The translations under genes were made by a program, and so were the position numbers. 64,000 nt of DNA. It comes from Xanthomonas cassavae CFBP 4642 (GTDB taxonomy: Bacteria; Pseudomonadota; Gammaproteobacteria; Xanthomonadales; Xanthomonadaceae). The stretch lies in the NCBI RefSeq assembly GCF_000454545.1, contig NZ_CM002139.1:3505365-3569364 (forward strand), read 5' to 3'. Below are positions 18,353 through 26,757 of the stretch, piece by piece (within the stretch, counting starts at the first letter, position 1; every line of letters begins with the position of its first letter). The notes beneath the pieces are model-generated. The model was not told the origin of the DNA. It did not search any database and saw nothing but the letters and a program-made list of their open reading frames with translations.

Positions 18353-20365
18353 ATGCCCACCATTCGCCCGCTTGCCCTCGCTCTCGGCTTCAGCCTGATC
18401 TCGCTGCTGTCCGCCCCCGACGCCGACGCCGCTCGCAAGAAGAAGGCCGCCCCCAAGGCCCCGGCCGTGTCGGCCGCCTGCACCGACTTCTACAACGACG
18501 CCAATGCCGGCTGGCTCAAGGCCAATCCGGTGCCGCAGGCCGGCGCCGTCACCGCGCTGGGGCAGTTGTCCGAGCGCGCCCTGCAACAGCAGCGCGAATT
18601 GCTCGACGCATCGATGAAGACACCGCAAGGCAATGTGCAGAAGCTGCTCGGCGACTTCTGGGCCAGCGGTCTGGACGAAGCTGCCGTCGAAAAGGACGGT
18701 TCCAACCCCATCGCCCCCTTGCTGTCGCGCATCGACGCGATCAAGAAGGCCAAGGATGTGCCCGCTTCCATCGCAGCACTGCATCAGGTCGGCATCCCGG
18801 TCGGCTTCAACTTCGGCCCGGACGTGGATCTGAAGGCGCTGGACCGCCATATCGGTTATTTCATGCAGGGTGGCATGGGCCTGCCCGACCCGGCGTTCTA
18901 CACCCGCACCGACGCCGACACCCAGGCGCTGATGGGCCGCTACCGCGCCTACGTCAAGCAGATCCTGGCGCTGACCGGCACCCCGGCCGACAGGCTCGAC
19001 GCCGACGCCGCCTCCGTGCTGCAGATCGAGACCGCGCTGGCACGCAGCGCGCAGTCAGTGCAGGGCATCAACAACCCGTTCAACAACTACGCCCCGATCG
19101 CCACCAAGGAGCTGACCAAGCAGTACAAGAATCTGCGCCTGGCCGACTTCCTGGAAGCACAGGGCGTCAAGGACGACCTGGTGTCGATGGCCGACCCGGC
19201 CATGTTCAAGCAGCTCGACAGCATGATCGTCAGCATCAGGCCGGACCAGTGGAAGGCCTATCTGCGCTGGCGCGTGGGCGATGCGATGGCGCCGTACCTG
19301 TCCAAGAGCTTCCACGATGCCGAGTACCAGTTCCGCGGCCGTCTGCTGCGTGGCGATGCGCTGCCGCCGCAGCGCTGGCAGCAGGTGCTGGACGCGATCA
19401 ATATCGCCGCCGGCCCGATGCTCGGCCGCGAATACGTGGCGCGTTACCTGAGCAGCGACACGCGCCGCCAGGCCGAAGCCATCGCCGACCAGGTGCGCGA
19501 CGCGCAGCTGGCCGCGCTGGAGCGCACCGGCTGGGGCAACGGTGAGGTGATCGCCGAAGCCAAGGCCAAGCTGGCGGCGATGAAGATCGAGGTCGGCGCG
19601 CCGCGTCGCGATCTGGATTACACCGTGCAGCCGATGGGCCGCGGCAGTTTCGGCGGCAACATGCTGATCGCCTCGACCTGGCGTCACCGCGAGGAAATGA
19701 AGCGCATCGGCAAGGGCAACGCCGACCGTCGTTGGGACGTGCTGCCGCAGCAGCCCGCCGTGGCCTACGACATCGCGCAGAACCGCCTGATCGTCACCGC
19801 TGCGGTCCTGCAGGCGCCGGTGCTGAGCGCCAGCAGCACACCGGCCGCGCAGTACGGCGCTTACGGCGCGCTGGTCGCCCACGAAATGACCCGTGCCATC
19901 GACGCCAAGGGCTCGCTGGTGGATGCCAAGGGCGAGTTGCGCAGCTGGTGGACGCCGGCCGAGAAGACCAGCTGGACCGTGCTGACCGACAAGGTGGCCA
20001 GCCAGTTTGGTGCCTACCCGTACCCGGGCGTGCCCAATGTCAAGGTCAACGGTGCACAGACCGCCGAAGAAAACCTGGCCGACCTGGCCGGTGTCGAACT
20101 GGCCTGGCAGGCCTTCAGCAAGGCACAGCCAGCGGCCACCGAGGCCGACAAGCAGGCGTTCTTCACTGCCTGGGCCGGCTTGTGGGCCCAGCAGCTATCG
20201 CCGAACGAAGCGGTGCAGCGTGCCAGCGCCGACATCCGCGCGCCCGGCCAGTGGCGCACCAACGGTCTGCTGTCCAACCTGCCGGAATTCGGTGCGGCCT
20301 TCAGCTGCAAGGCCGGCCAGCCGATGCAGCGTGTGGACGCGGACCAGATCAAGATCTGGCGCTGA
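18353..20365 (+). CDS. M13 family peptidase homologue copy 3, degenerate active site
   Basis: A 670-residue paralogue of the two upstream peptidases with an uninterrupted frame and a classical signal peptide (cleavage near ADAAR) rather than a lipobox. The overall M13 fold is clear (FYNDANAGWLKANPVP, YFMQGGMGLPDP, AFSCKAGQPM, and IKIWR at the end). Key catalytic positions are changed. The zinc motif reads HEMTR (510-514), so the second zinc His is Arg514, and the substrate-binding NAY reads VAY. The ENLADLAG segment keeps Glu573 and Asp577. With one zinc ligand and the substrate Asn lost, it is predicted not to work as a normal peptidase. It may bind peptides or help the intact paralogue. An inactive paralogue kept in frame suggests selection. 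Confidence 0.9.
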   Translation: MPTIRPLALALGFSLISLLSAPDADAARKKKAAPKAPAVSAACTDFYNDANAGWLKANPVPQAGAVTALGQLSERALQQQRELLDASMKTPQGNVQKLLGDFWASGLDEAAVEKDGSNPIAPLLSRIDAIKKAKDVPASIAALHQVGIPVGFNFGPDVDLKALDRHIGYFMQGGMGLPDPAFYTRTDADTQALMGRYRAYVKQILALTGTPADRLDADAASVLQIETALARSAQSVQGINNPFNNYAPIATKELTKQYKNLRLADFLEAQGVKDDLVSMADPAMFKQLDSMIVSIRPDQWKAYLRWRVGDAMAPYLSKSFHDAEYQFRGRLLRGDALPPQRWQQVLDAINIAAGPMLGREYVARYLSSDTRRQAEAIADQVRDAQLAALERTGWGNGEVIAEAKAKLAAMKIEVGAPRRDLDYTVQPMGRGSFGGNMLIASTWRHREEMKRIGKGNADRRWDVLPQQPAVAYDIAQNRLIVTAAVLQAPVLSASSTPAAQYGAYGALVAHEMTRAIDAKGSLVDAKGELRSWWTPAEKTSWTVLTDKVASQFGAYPYPGVPNVKVNGAQTAEENLADLAGVELAWQAFSKAQPAATEADKQAFFTAWAGLWAQQLSPNEAVQRASADIRAPGQWRTNGLLSNLPEFGAAFSCKAGQPMQRVDADQIKIWR

Positions 20366-20390
20366 TCACCTAGCCGGAGGCAAATAAAAA

Positions 20391-20417
20391 AGAGCGCGGA
20401 ATCCGCGCTCTTTTTTT
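20391..20417 (+). terminator. Terminator of M13 copy 3
   Basis: The stem AGAGCGCG / CGCGCTCT is followed directly by seven T and preceded by an A-run (AAATAAAAA). It is a strong intrinsic terminator 26 bases after the stop codon. Confidence 0.95.
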
Positions 20418-20440
20418 GTGTCCACCGCCTGCGAAATCCC

Positions 20441-20626
20441 GTAGGAGCGGCCCCGGCCGCGACGGGCGTTACCGGTAAAGCCCATCGCGGCCTGGGCCGC
20501 TGCTACGGGTCATGCGGATCATGCGCTGGCGCGCACTTTCAAAGTCGCGCGCAATCCAGCCAACCACCTTGCAGGAGCAATGGCCAATACCGATAAAGCC
20601 CCATCGCGGCCGGGGCCGCTCCTGCG
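20441..20626. repeat. REP-like palindromic element, GTAG type (three copies)
   Basis: One forward copy, GTAGGAGCGGCCCCGGCCGC at 20441-20460, is followed by two inverted copies: CGCGGCCTGGGCCGCTGCTAC (about 20486-20505) and CGCGGCCGGGGCCGCTCCTG (about 20605-20624). Copies 1 and 2 face each other across about 20 bases, forming a long imperfect cruciform. GTAG-type REPs of this look are common in xanthomonads and stenotrophomonads, where they are linked to RAYT transposases. No RAYT gene is in this window. Confidence 0.8.
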
Positions 20627-20650
20627 GATTCCGGCGCCATGCCGCTTCGC

Positions 20651-21340
20651 TCAACGCACTACGCGCAGCGGCGGCTTGCGTCCCTTGCGGCCACCCCTGC
20701 CACCACCGAACGGCGGCTGGCCACGCCAATAGCGGATCATCAACCAGCCGAACAGCATGCCGCCCAGATGCGCAAAATGCGCCACGCCCGGCTGCCAGCC
20801 GGTTGCGCCCAGGAACAATTCGATCGCACCGAACACGATGACGAACGTACGCGCCTTCATCGGGATAGGAGGGAACAGCAGCATCACGCGCTGATTGGGG
20901 AATAGCATGCCGTAGGCCAGCAGCAGACCGAACACACCACCGGATGCGCCGACCACCGGCGCACCGCTCTGGGTAAACCAGGCCATCAGCAACTGGCACA
21001 CACCGGCGCCGGCCACGCTCACCAGGTAATAGGTCAGAAAGCGCTTCTGGCCCCAGGTCTGCTCCAGCGGCGCACCGAACATGAAAAGCGCCAGCATGTT
21101 GAAGAACAGATGATTGAAGCCACCATGCAGAAAGGCGTAGGTCAGCAACTGCCATGGCATGAAACTGGCGCCCGGCGAGAACGCATCGAAGCCGTTGGAC
21201 AGCGGCCACAGCATCAGCCATGACAGGACGCTATCGGATGGCAGCACGCCGGCACCCAGGTCGCCCACCGCCCATTGCAGCAGGAACAAGCCGATGTTGG
21301 CGATCAATAATGCTTTGGTGACGGGCGGCAATTGAGGCAT
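20651..21340 (-). CDS. Rhomboid family intramembrane serine protease
   Basis: A 229-residue inner-membrane protein with six predicted helices. It shows the rhomboid hallmarks: HGGFNHLFFNM (His77, Asn81) in helix 2, the serine motif GASGG with Ser133, and the catalytic AHLGG with His191 in the last helix. Rhomboids cleave membrane-spanning substrates within the bilayer; no substrate is known here. The tail is very basic and Gly-rich (GGGRGGRKGRKPP). I chose ATG 21340; the longer open frame upstream is antisense-like Arg/Cys-rich sequence overlapping the neighbouring gene. The REP-like block lies immediately downstream. Confidence 0.92.
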   Translation of the reverse strand: MPQLPPVTKALLIANIGLFLLQWAVGDLGAGVLPSDSVLSWLMLWPLSNGFDAFSPGASFMPWQLLTYAFLHGGFNHLFFNMLALFMFGAPLEQTWGQKRFLTYYLVSVAGAGVCQLLMAWFTQSGAPVVGASGGVFGLLLAYGMLFPNQRVMLLFPPIPMKARTFVIVFGAIELFLGATGWQPGVAHFAHLGGMLFGWLMIRYWRGQPPFGGGRGGRKGRKPPLRVVR

Positions 21341-21380
21341 GGCGGCATCCTTCGGAATGCTGCCCATGATAATGGCAGGC

Positions 21381-21767
21381 TTATGAAGGTCCCCACACGG
21401 CCGCATCCAACCGCTGCGCGGCCGTGGCACGTCGCACGCGCCCCTGCACCACCGGCACGCCTTCGGCACGCAGGCGCCGGCATTGCTCGTCGTAGGCGGA
21501 CGAGTCAGGCGCAAAGGCGATCCGGCCATCGCTACGCAGCACACGGTGCCACGGCAGCTGCGGGTCATCGTTGCCGCTGAGCACACGCGCCACCAGCCGC
21601 GCACGGCCCGGCAGGCCGGCGCGCTGGGCGACTTCCCCGTAACCGGCGACCTCGCCCGCCGGAATCGCGTGGATCACCTCGAAGATGCGCAGCCGCGCCC
21701 GCTCGCCGGACAGTGCCTCCCCCTTGGAGGCGACCCGCCTGGCAGGGCTGGCAGGTGGAAGCGGCAT
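21381..21767 (-). CDS. Alkyltransferase-like protein (ATL, MGMT family)
   Basis: A 129-residue protein covering only the C-terminal DNA-binding part of O6-methylguanine-DNA methyltransferase. The active-site PCHR is replaced by PWHR with Trp73, which defines ATL proteins: they bind O6-alkylguanine without removing the alkyl group and hand the lesion to nucleotide excision repair. Other landmarks are IPAGEVAGYGEVA (36-48) and GRARLVARVLSGN, with the arginine finger. The start is uncertain: ATG 21767 (MPLPPA) or ATG 21788 (MSTSRRS). It lies 40 bases from the rhomboid gene on the same strand and may share a transcript. Confidence 0.9.
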   Translation of the reverse strand: MPLPPASPARRVASKGEALSGERARLRIFEVIHAIPAGEVAGYGEVAQRAGLPGRARLVARVLSGNDDPQLPWHRVLRSDGRIAFAPDSSAYDEQCRRLRAEGVPVVQGRVRRATAAQRLDAAVWGPS

Positions 21768-21881
21768 TGAACGGCGAGATGTCGACATCGCGCAAGCATG
21801 CCAGCTGACGGGCATGGGTGTGCGCATCAAAGCCTTCCAAGCGAAGGGAAGTGACAAGCCTCGCAAAGGAAAACTACGAGC

Positions 21882-21901
21882 CCCTCTCCCCCGGGAGAGG
21901 G
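21882..21901 (-). terminator. Hairpin downstream of glutathione reductase
   Basis: A perfect 9-bp stem, CCCTCTCCC / GGGAGAGGG, with a 2-base loop lies 30 bases past the gor stop. On the minus strand a TAGTTTTCC stretch follows. The same motif occurs as a dispersed intergenic element in xanthomonads. Confidence 0.6.
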
Positions 21902-21930
21902 ACTTGATTCCGGCTACCGTCTACACCAAA

Positions 21931-23301
21931 TCAATGCATCAACATGATCTCTTCGGACGAGGTGGGATGGATTGCCACCGTCTCGTCGAAGTCGCGCTTG
22001 GTGGCACCCATTTTCACCGCTACCGCAAAACCTTGCAGCATCTCGTCGGCGCTTTCGCCCAGCAGGTGCATACCGACCACGCGCTCTTCGTCGCCCACGC
22101 AGACCAGCTTGAACAGGCTGCGCTGCGGCGCGTCGGCCAGTGCATGCAGCATTGGACGGAAATTACTGCGGTACACGCACACCGCACCGGGGTAACGCGC
22201 ACGCGCCTGCTCTTCAGTCAGGCCGACATGGCCGAGCGGCGGATGCGAAAACACCACGCTCGGCACGTTCTCGTAATCCATGCGCGCATCGGGTTGCTTG
22301 CCGAACAGCCGATCCATCAACTTGCGCCCTGCCGCGATCGCCACCGGCGTCAGGCCGACCTTGCCCGCCACATCGCCGATCGCGTGGATAGTGGGCACGT
22401 TGGTGGTCTGCGCATCGTCCACCAGTACCTCCCCCTTGCCGCCCACCCTCACGCCAACGGCCTCCAACCCCAGGCCTGCAGTATTGCCGCGACGGCCCAC
22501 GGCGAAGAACACCTTGTCGAACACGTCGTTGCCCTGCTCGCCGGGGTGCACTGGATGGCCATGCACACGCAAGCCGCCGTACGCATCGCGTTCCAGGCCG
22601 GTGGTGGTGAACCCGAAGTGCAGGCGTACGCCCAGGTGGCGCAGATTGTCGGCCAGTTGCAGGGTGAGTTCGGCATCGAAGCGCTCCAGCAAGCGCTCGC
22701 CCTGCACGTAGAGATGCACACGACTACCCAGGGCCTGCAGCAGGCCGGCGATTTCCACCGCGATGTAACCACCGCCGATGATCGCCACCTGCCTCGGTGC
22801 ATCGCAGAGATTGAAGAAGTCGTCCGACACTTCGCCGTGTTCGGCGCCGTCCACGTCCGGGCGCACGGGATGCGCGCCGGTTGCAATCACGATGTGCTCG
22901 GCAGTCACTGCGATACCATCGCCGCCCATCACCGTATGGCGGTCCTGCAGGACACCGCGTTGCGGGATCAGCACCACGCCGTCTTCGTCGAGGCGGCGCC
23001 GATAACTGGCGTGGATGTTGGCGATATAGCCCTGCCGATGCGTGACCAGTTCCTGCCAGGCCAGTGTCGGCCGCGGCACGTCGAAGCCGAGTGCGCTGGC
23101 CAGTTCGATCTTGCCGGCTAGATCTGCCGCCAGCCACATGGCCTTTTTCGGCACGCATCCTAGATTGACGCAGGTGCCGCCCAAATCCCCCGGCTCCATG
23201 ATCGCCACGCGTGCGCCATGCTTGGCAGCGCGAAATCCTGCGGCCAGGCCGCCGGAGCCGCCGCCCAGAACCAGCACGTCGTAGTCGTAACGTGCACTCA
23301 T
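21931..23301 (-). CDS. gor: Glutathione-disulfide reductase
   Basis: A 456-residue cytosolic flavoenzyme that reduces oxidised glutathione with NADPH. The FAD site is VLGGGSGGLAAGFRAA (11-26), the redox-active disulfide is CVNLGC (Cys44/Cys49), the second nucleotide-binding fold is AIIGGGYIAVEIAGLLQALG, and the dimer-interface catalytic His is in VAIHPTSSEE near the C terminus. The length matches E. coli Gor (450). The ATG at 23301 overlaps the stop of the upstream DadA-like gene by four bases, so the two are translationally coupled. The longer open frame upstream is a shadow of that gene. Confidence 0.95.
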   Translation of the reverse strand: MSARYDYDVLVLGGGSGGLAAGFRAAKHGARVAIMEPGDLGGTCVNLGCVPKKAMWLAADLAGKIELASALGFDVPRPTLAWQELVTHRQGYIANIHASYRRRLDEDGVVLIPQRGVLQDRHTVMGGDGIAVTAEHIVIATGAHPVRPDVDGAEHGEVSDDFFNLCDAPRQVAIIGGGYIAVEIAGLLQALGSRVHLYVQGERLLERFDAELTLQLADNLRHLGVRLHFGFTTTGLERDAYGGLRVHGHPVHPGEQGNDVFDKVFFAVGRRGNTAGLGLEAVGVRVGGKGEVLVDDAQTTNVPTIHAIGDVAGKVGLTPVAIAAGRKLMDRLFGKQPDARMDYENVPSVVFSHPPLGHVGLTEEQARARYPGAVCVYRSNFRPMLHALADAPQRSLFKLVCVGDEERVVGMHLLGESADEMLQGFAVAVKMGATKRDFDETVAIHPTSSEEIMLMH

Positions 23302-24548
23302 GCGTAGCGCTCCGCCCGGTAGGGATGCGGGTCCAGCGCAGGTGCGCGGCCCGTGATCAGGTCGGCCATCAATTGTCCACTTGCAGTACTCATGCTGATT
23401 CCGAGCATGCCATGTCCGGCTGCGAGCCAGACGTGAGGACGGCCCGGTAGTGCGCCCAGCACCGGCACGTCGTCCCAGGTCATCGGCCGCCACCCATACC
23501 AACGCTCGATCACCGCCGGCCCGCGGGGTGCATGCAGATACTCGGCCGCCGCACGCTCCAGCGCTGCCAGGCGGGCGGGATTGAGCTGCGTGTTGCGACC
23601 GGAAAATTCCATCGTGCTGCCGATCCGCAAGCGGTCGCGCCAGGGCACCACGAACACCCAGCGATCCTTCAGCACCACCGGGCGACGCGGCATCAGGGGC
23701 GGCGCGCTGTAGGTGATCGAATAGCCCTTGCCGGCCTGCACCGGCAAACGCAGGCCGAGCTGTGCCGCCAGCAACGGCGACCACGGCCCGGTGGCGATCA
23801 CCACCTCGCGTGCGTGCAGCGTGCCATGTGCGGTCCGCACGCAGACCGCCGAGGGCTCGGCAACCACCGCCTCCACGCGACAGTGCTCATCGAGTTGCGC
23901 ACCTTGCGCGCGCAATACCCTGGCCAGTTCGGCGGTATAGCGCTCCGGGCGCAGATGCGCGTCGCCAGGAAAGTGGATCGCACCGGCAACACCCTCGCGG
24001 AACGCCGGATCCTGCCGCGTGTACTCGGCGCCTTCGATCACCTGCGCCTGGATTCCCCACTGCGCCAGCAGCGCGCATTCGTCGCGGTAGGTCGCAAAGC
24101 GGCGCGCATCGCCGAACACATAATCCAGCCCGTCGGTACGGAACTCGCACTCCAATGCATAGCGCGCCACCCAGTCGTCCAGACGCTGGCGCGCATCGTG
24201 CAGCAAGGCCGCACGCGCCTGTGCACTGGACTGCCAGTCGCGTGCATTGCACCGCCGCGCAAACCGCAGCAGCCAGTGCCACAGCGCCGGGTCCAGACGC
24301 GGCGGGATGTACAGCGGCGCATCCGGCGTCAGCATCCATTTCAGCGCCTGCGCGATCATGCCCGGTGCCGCCAACGGCGGCGCATGGCTGGGCGTGATGG
24401 TGCCGCAGTTGCCATGCGAGGTGGCAGCGCCCAACGCGCCGGCATCGACAACACGCACCTGCCGGCCCGCCTCGAGCAACGCCAACGCCGTGGCCAGCCC
24501 GATCGCGCCGGCGCCGATCACCACAACGTCCTCGCGCCCGCGAGCCAT
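23298..24548 (-). CDS. DadA-like FAD-dependent D-amino acid dehydrogenase
   Basis: A 416-residue flavoprotein of the DAO/DadA family. The N-terminal FAD fold is VVVIGAGAIGLATALALLEAG (8-28), followed by ATSHGNCGTITPSHAPPLAAPG as in DadA proteins. The C-terminal motif WYGWRPMTWDDVPVLGALPG and GHGMLGISMSTASGQLMAD closes the FAD site. The likely reaction is oxidative deamination of D-amino acids or a related amine, feeding electrons to the quinone pool. Other family members oxidise proline, hydroxyproline or glycine, so the substrate is not certain and the symbol dadA is withheld. It overlaps gor by ATGA and lies six bases after the DUF418 gene. Confidence 0.85.
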   Translation of the reverse strand: MARGREDVVVIGAGAIGLATALALLEAGRQVRVVDAGALGAATSHGNCGTITPSHAPPLAAPGMIAQALKWMLTPDAPLYIPPRLDPALWHWLLRFARRCNARDWQSSAQARAALLHDARQRLDDWVARYALECEFRTDGLDYVFGDARRFATYRDECALLAQWGIQAQVIEGAEYTRQDPAFREGVAGAIHFPGDAHLRPERYTAELARVLRAQGAQLDEHCRVEAVVAEPSAVCVRTAHGTLHAREVVIATGPWSPLLAAQLGLRLPVQAGKGYSITYSAPPLMPRRPVVLKDRWVFVVPWRDRLRIGSTMEFSGRNTQLNPARLAALERAAAEYLHAPRGPAVIERWYGWRPMTWDDVPVLGALPGRPHVWLAAGHGMLGISMSTASGQLMADLITGRAPALDPHPYRAERYA

Positions 24549-24554
24549 TGTGCG

Positions 24555-25799
24555 CTAGTGGCCGCGCGCGTTGCCGCGCCGCATCGGCGGAACCCGCAGA
24601 TAGGTTGCGCTGCGCCACACCCATTCCACCGGCCCGAAGCGGAACCAATGCAACCACGCCTGGCTTGCCACCACCTGCAGGGCGAACAGCCCCACCGCGA
24701 ACGGCAGCTGCCACACGCGCGGCAGCTGTTCGAAATAGCCCAGCCCGTAGCCGTAGAAGATCCAGGTGCACAGCAGCGACTGCAACAGATAGTTGCTCAG
24801 GGCCATGCGCCCGGCAGGCGCCAGCCAGGCCAGATGCGATGCAAAACGGATCACCCACGCTGCGTAGCCCAGACTCATCAACGGCCCCGCAATCAGCGCC
24901 AATGCGAATGCCGAAGACACGCGCATGCCCAGGTCCGCCGGGTCCATCCACGGCGCCAGTGTGTAACTCAGCAGCATCACGCCCAATCCAAGCGGCAGGG
25001 CGCCGTAGCGCAACGCGCGGAACAGACGCGGAAAACGGTCGGGCGCGGCGATCGCACCACTGCGCACGAACCAGCCGCCCAGCAGAAACATGCCAAGCAT
25101 GGCCGGGCCGTTGATGCTGAGCCCGCTCAGTGCCTGGCGCAGGTCGTGCCAGCGCTGCGCGGTGGCCTGCAGATAACTGCCGCTGCCGAATGCGGCACGT
25201 TGCGCCTGCACATTGACCACGCTCTGCTGCGCCACATCTGCCATGGCGGCCTTCCACTCCACCGCCGATGCTGGGTCGGTCTGCACCATCGCACCGACGA
25301 GACCGGACACCAGGACCAGCGCGGGCGCGCAGGCGTAGACCAGCGCGGCCAGCCAGGGCAATGCCACCGTCGGCGCACCGCGCGCGCCCAGCAGCACAAT
25401 CGCCAGCAACGCATAGGTCACCAGGATGTCGCCGGACCACAGCAGCAGCGCATGGGCAAGGCCGATCACCAGCAAGCCGGCGGTGCGGCGCAGATACATC
25501 GCGTAGAAGCCGCGCCCGGCCTGTTCGGCACGCTGCGCCATCACCGCAAAGCCCATGCCGAACAACAGCGAGAACAAGGTGTAGAACTTGCCCTGCACGA
25601 AGATGTAGACCAGCGCATCGGCCATGCGGTCGGCGCCATGCCAGTGCGGCTCCACGCCACTGATGGCAAGATCGAGCGGACCGACGAAGGCTTCGATATT
25701 CATCAGCAGGATGCCAAGCAGCGCAAAGCCGCGCAGCACATCCAGTACGGCGATGCGCTCGTGCAAGGCGATGGGTAACAGCAGGTCGCGTGGCGTCAT
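24555..25799 (-). CDS. DUF418/YeiB-family membrane protein
   Basis: A 414-residue integral membrane protein with about nine to ten hydrophobic helices. The N-terminal DVLRGFALLGILLMNIEAF (20-38) is the DUF1624/heparan-acetyltransferase-like opening, and the C-terminal half is DUF418 (RMALSNYLLQSLLCTWIFYGYGLGYF, then LHWFRFGPVEWVWRSATY near the end). This is the usual two-part layout of YeiB-type proteins, whose biochemical role is unknown; acyl transfer across the membrane has been suggested from distant similarity. It is first in a likely three-gene operon with the DadA-like gene and gor. Confidence 0.88.
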   Translation of the reverse strand: MTPRDLLLPIALHERIAVLDVLRGFALLGILLMNIEAFVGPLDLAISGVEPHWHGADRMADALVYIFVQGKFYTLFSLLFGMGFAVMAQRAEQAGRGFYAMYLRRTAGLLVIGLAHALLLWSGDILVTYALLAIVLLGARGAPTVALPWLAALVYACAPALVLVSGLVGAMVQTDPASAVEWKAAMADVAQQSVVNVQAQRAAFGSGSYLQATAQRWHDLRQALSGLSINGPAMLGMFLLGGWFVRSGAIAAPDRFPRLFRALRYGALPLGLGVMLLSYTLAPWMDPADLGMRVSSAFALALIAGPLMSLGYAAWVIRFASHLAWLAPAGRMALSNYLLQSLLCTWIFYGYGLGYFEQLPRVWQLPFAVGLFALQVVASQAWLHWFRFGPVEWVWRSATYLRVPPMRRGNARGH

Positions 25800-26167
25800 C
25801 GCAGCTCAGACATTCGGACACAAGGTGGCGCCGCGCACAATGCAAACGGCCCGCCAGTTGGCGGGCCGTCGGAACCATGGCTGTGACCGGCGACGGTCAA
25901 CCAGGCATGACGCAGCGGATGGCAAGCACCCGCCACACCGGGACGCCTGCGTGCAACCGTGGTGCAGGCGACACCAGATCAGCTGCCGTCCCACGAGTGG
26001 CTGCGCAAGCGGACTGTTCGCGGTGTTTGAGGTTGCTGACAAAACGTAGCGAGCGGTCGGCAGGTGGGTGTGGGCGGCGCACAGGAACCGGCGTGGACAC
26101 GGCATTGCCGATTCCGCGCATCGGCCGCGCCCGCCGGGCGGCGGCGCAGCCGTCTTGGTCGCCGCTG
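25800..26167. other. Intergenic region without gene, with a hairpin
   Basis: This gap separates slyD from the DUF418 gene, both on the minus strand. The only clear element is the hairpin at 25846-25869 (listed separately). The remaining sequence is GC-rich, and its open frames have no recognisable protein character. Confidence 0.5.
25846..25869 (-). terminator. Intrinsic-type hairpin downstream of slyD
   Basis: A perfect 10-bp stem, ACGGCCCGCC / GGCGGGCCGT, with a 4-base loop. On the minus strand it is followed by TTTGC. It lies about 300 bases past slyD and 47 bases before the DUF418 start, so it could end the slyD transcript. Confidence 0.6.
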
Positions 26168-26647
26168 TTAGTGGTGATGCCCGCCGTCGCCATGGACATG
26201 CCCGTGGTCGCGCTCTTCCTGCGAAGCTTCGCGCACTTCGATGATCTCCACGTCGAAGTGCAGGTCCTTGCCGGCCATCGGGTGATTGAGGTCGACATCG
26301 ACCACGCTCATGCCGACCTTCTGCACGGTGACCGCACGCGGGCCGAAGTTGGTCTGCAGCACCACCTGCGTACCCGGCACCAGCTTGGTGGCACCGAAGT
26401 GCTTCTTGGGCACGCGCTGGCTCAGGCCTTGGCGGTATTCGCCGTAGGCCTCGGTGGCCTTGACGTCGACGCCGAAGCTTTCGCCGGCTTCCTTGTCCAT
26501 CATGGCCGCTTCCAGGCCGGGAATGATGTTGCCATGGCCGATCAGGATCGCCAACGGATCGCGTTCCTTGGAGCTCTCGATCGGCTCCTGGCCGATCTCC
26601 GAAACGGTGTAGTGGAAGCGGACGACGCTGTCTTTTTCGATCTTCAT
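26168..26647 (-). CDS. slyD: FKBP-type peptidyl-prolyl isomerase, SlyD-like
   Basis: A 159-residue cytosolic chaperone and prolyl isomerase. The FKBP part (1-70 and 130-145) has VVRFHYTVSEIGQEPIESS and LIGHGNIIPGLEAAMMDKEAGE. The inserted IF chaperone domain (about 72-130) has AYGEYRQGLSQRVPKKHFG. The C-terminal tail is His-rich (DHGHVHGDGGHHH). In E. coli the tail binds nickel and serves hydrogenase maturation; the tail here is shorter and has no Cys, so metal binding is plausible but a hydrogenase role is not implied. It is divergent from the NlpC/P60 lipoprotein gene, with about 110 bases between. Confidence 0.92.
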   Translation of the reverse strand: MKIEKDSVVRFHYTVSEIGQEPIESSKERDPLAILIGHGNIIPGLEAAMMDKEAGESFGVDVKATEAYGEYRQGLSQRVPKKHFGATKLVPGTQVVLQTNFGPRAVTVQKVGMSVVDVDLNHPMAGKDLHFDVEIIEVREASQEERDHGHVHGDGGHHH

Positions 26648-26757
26648 GCGTAGCTCTGAATGAGGCTGCCCGGTGGCAGAGGGTGGAGGACGGCTTGTCG
26701 GCCGCCGGGTGCGCCGCCATCATGGCGACCTTCCGAACCGCCCATTATCCCGGCTCC

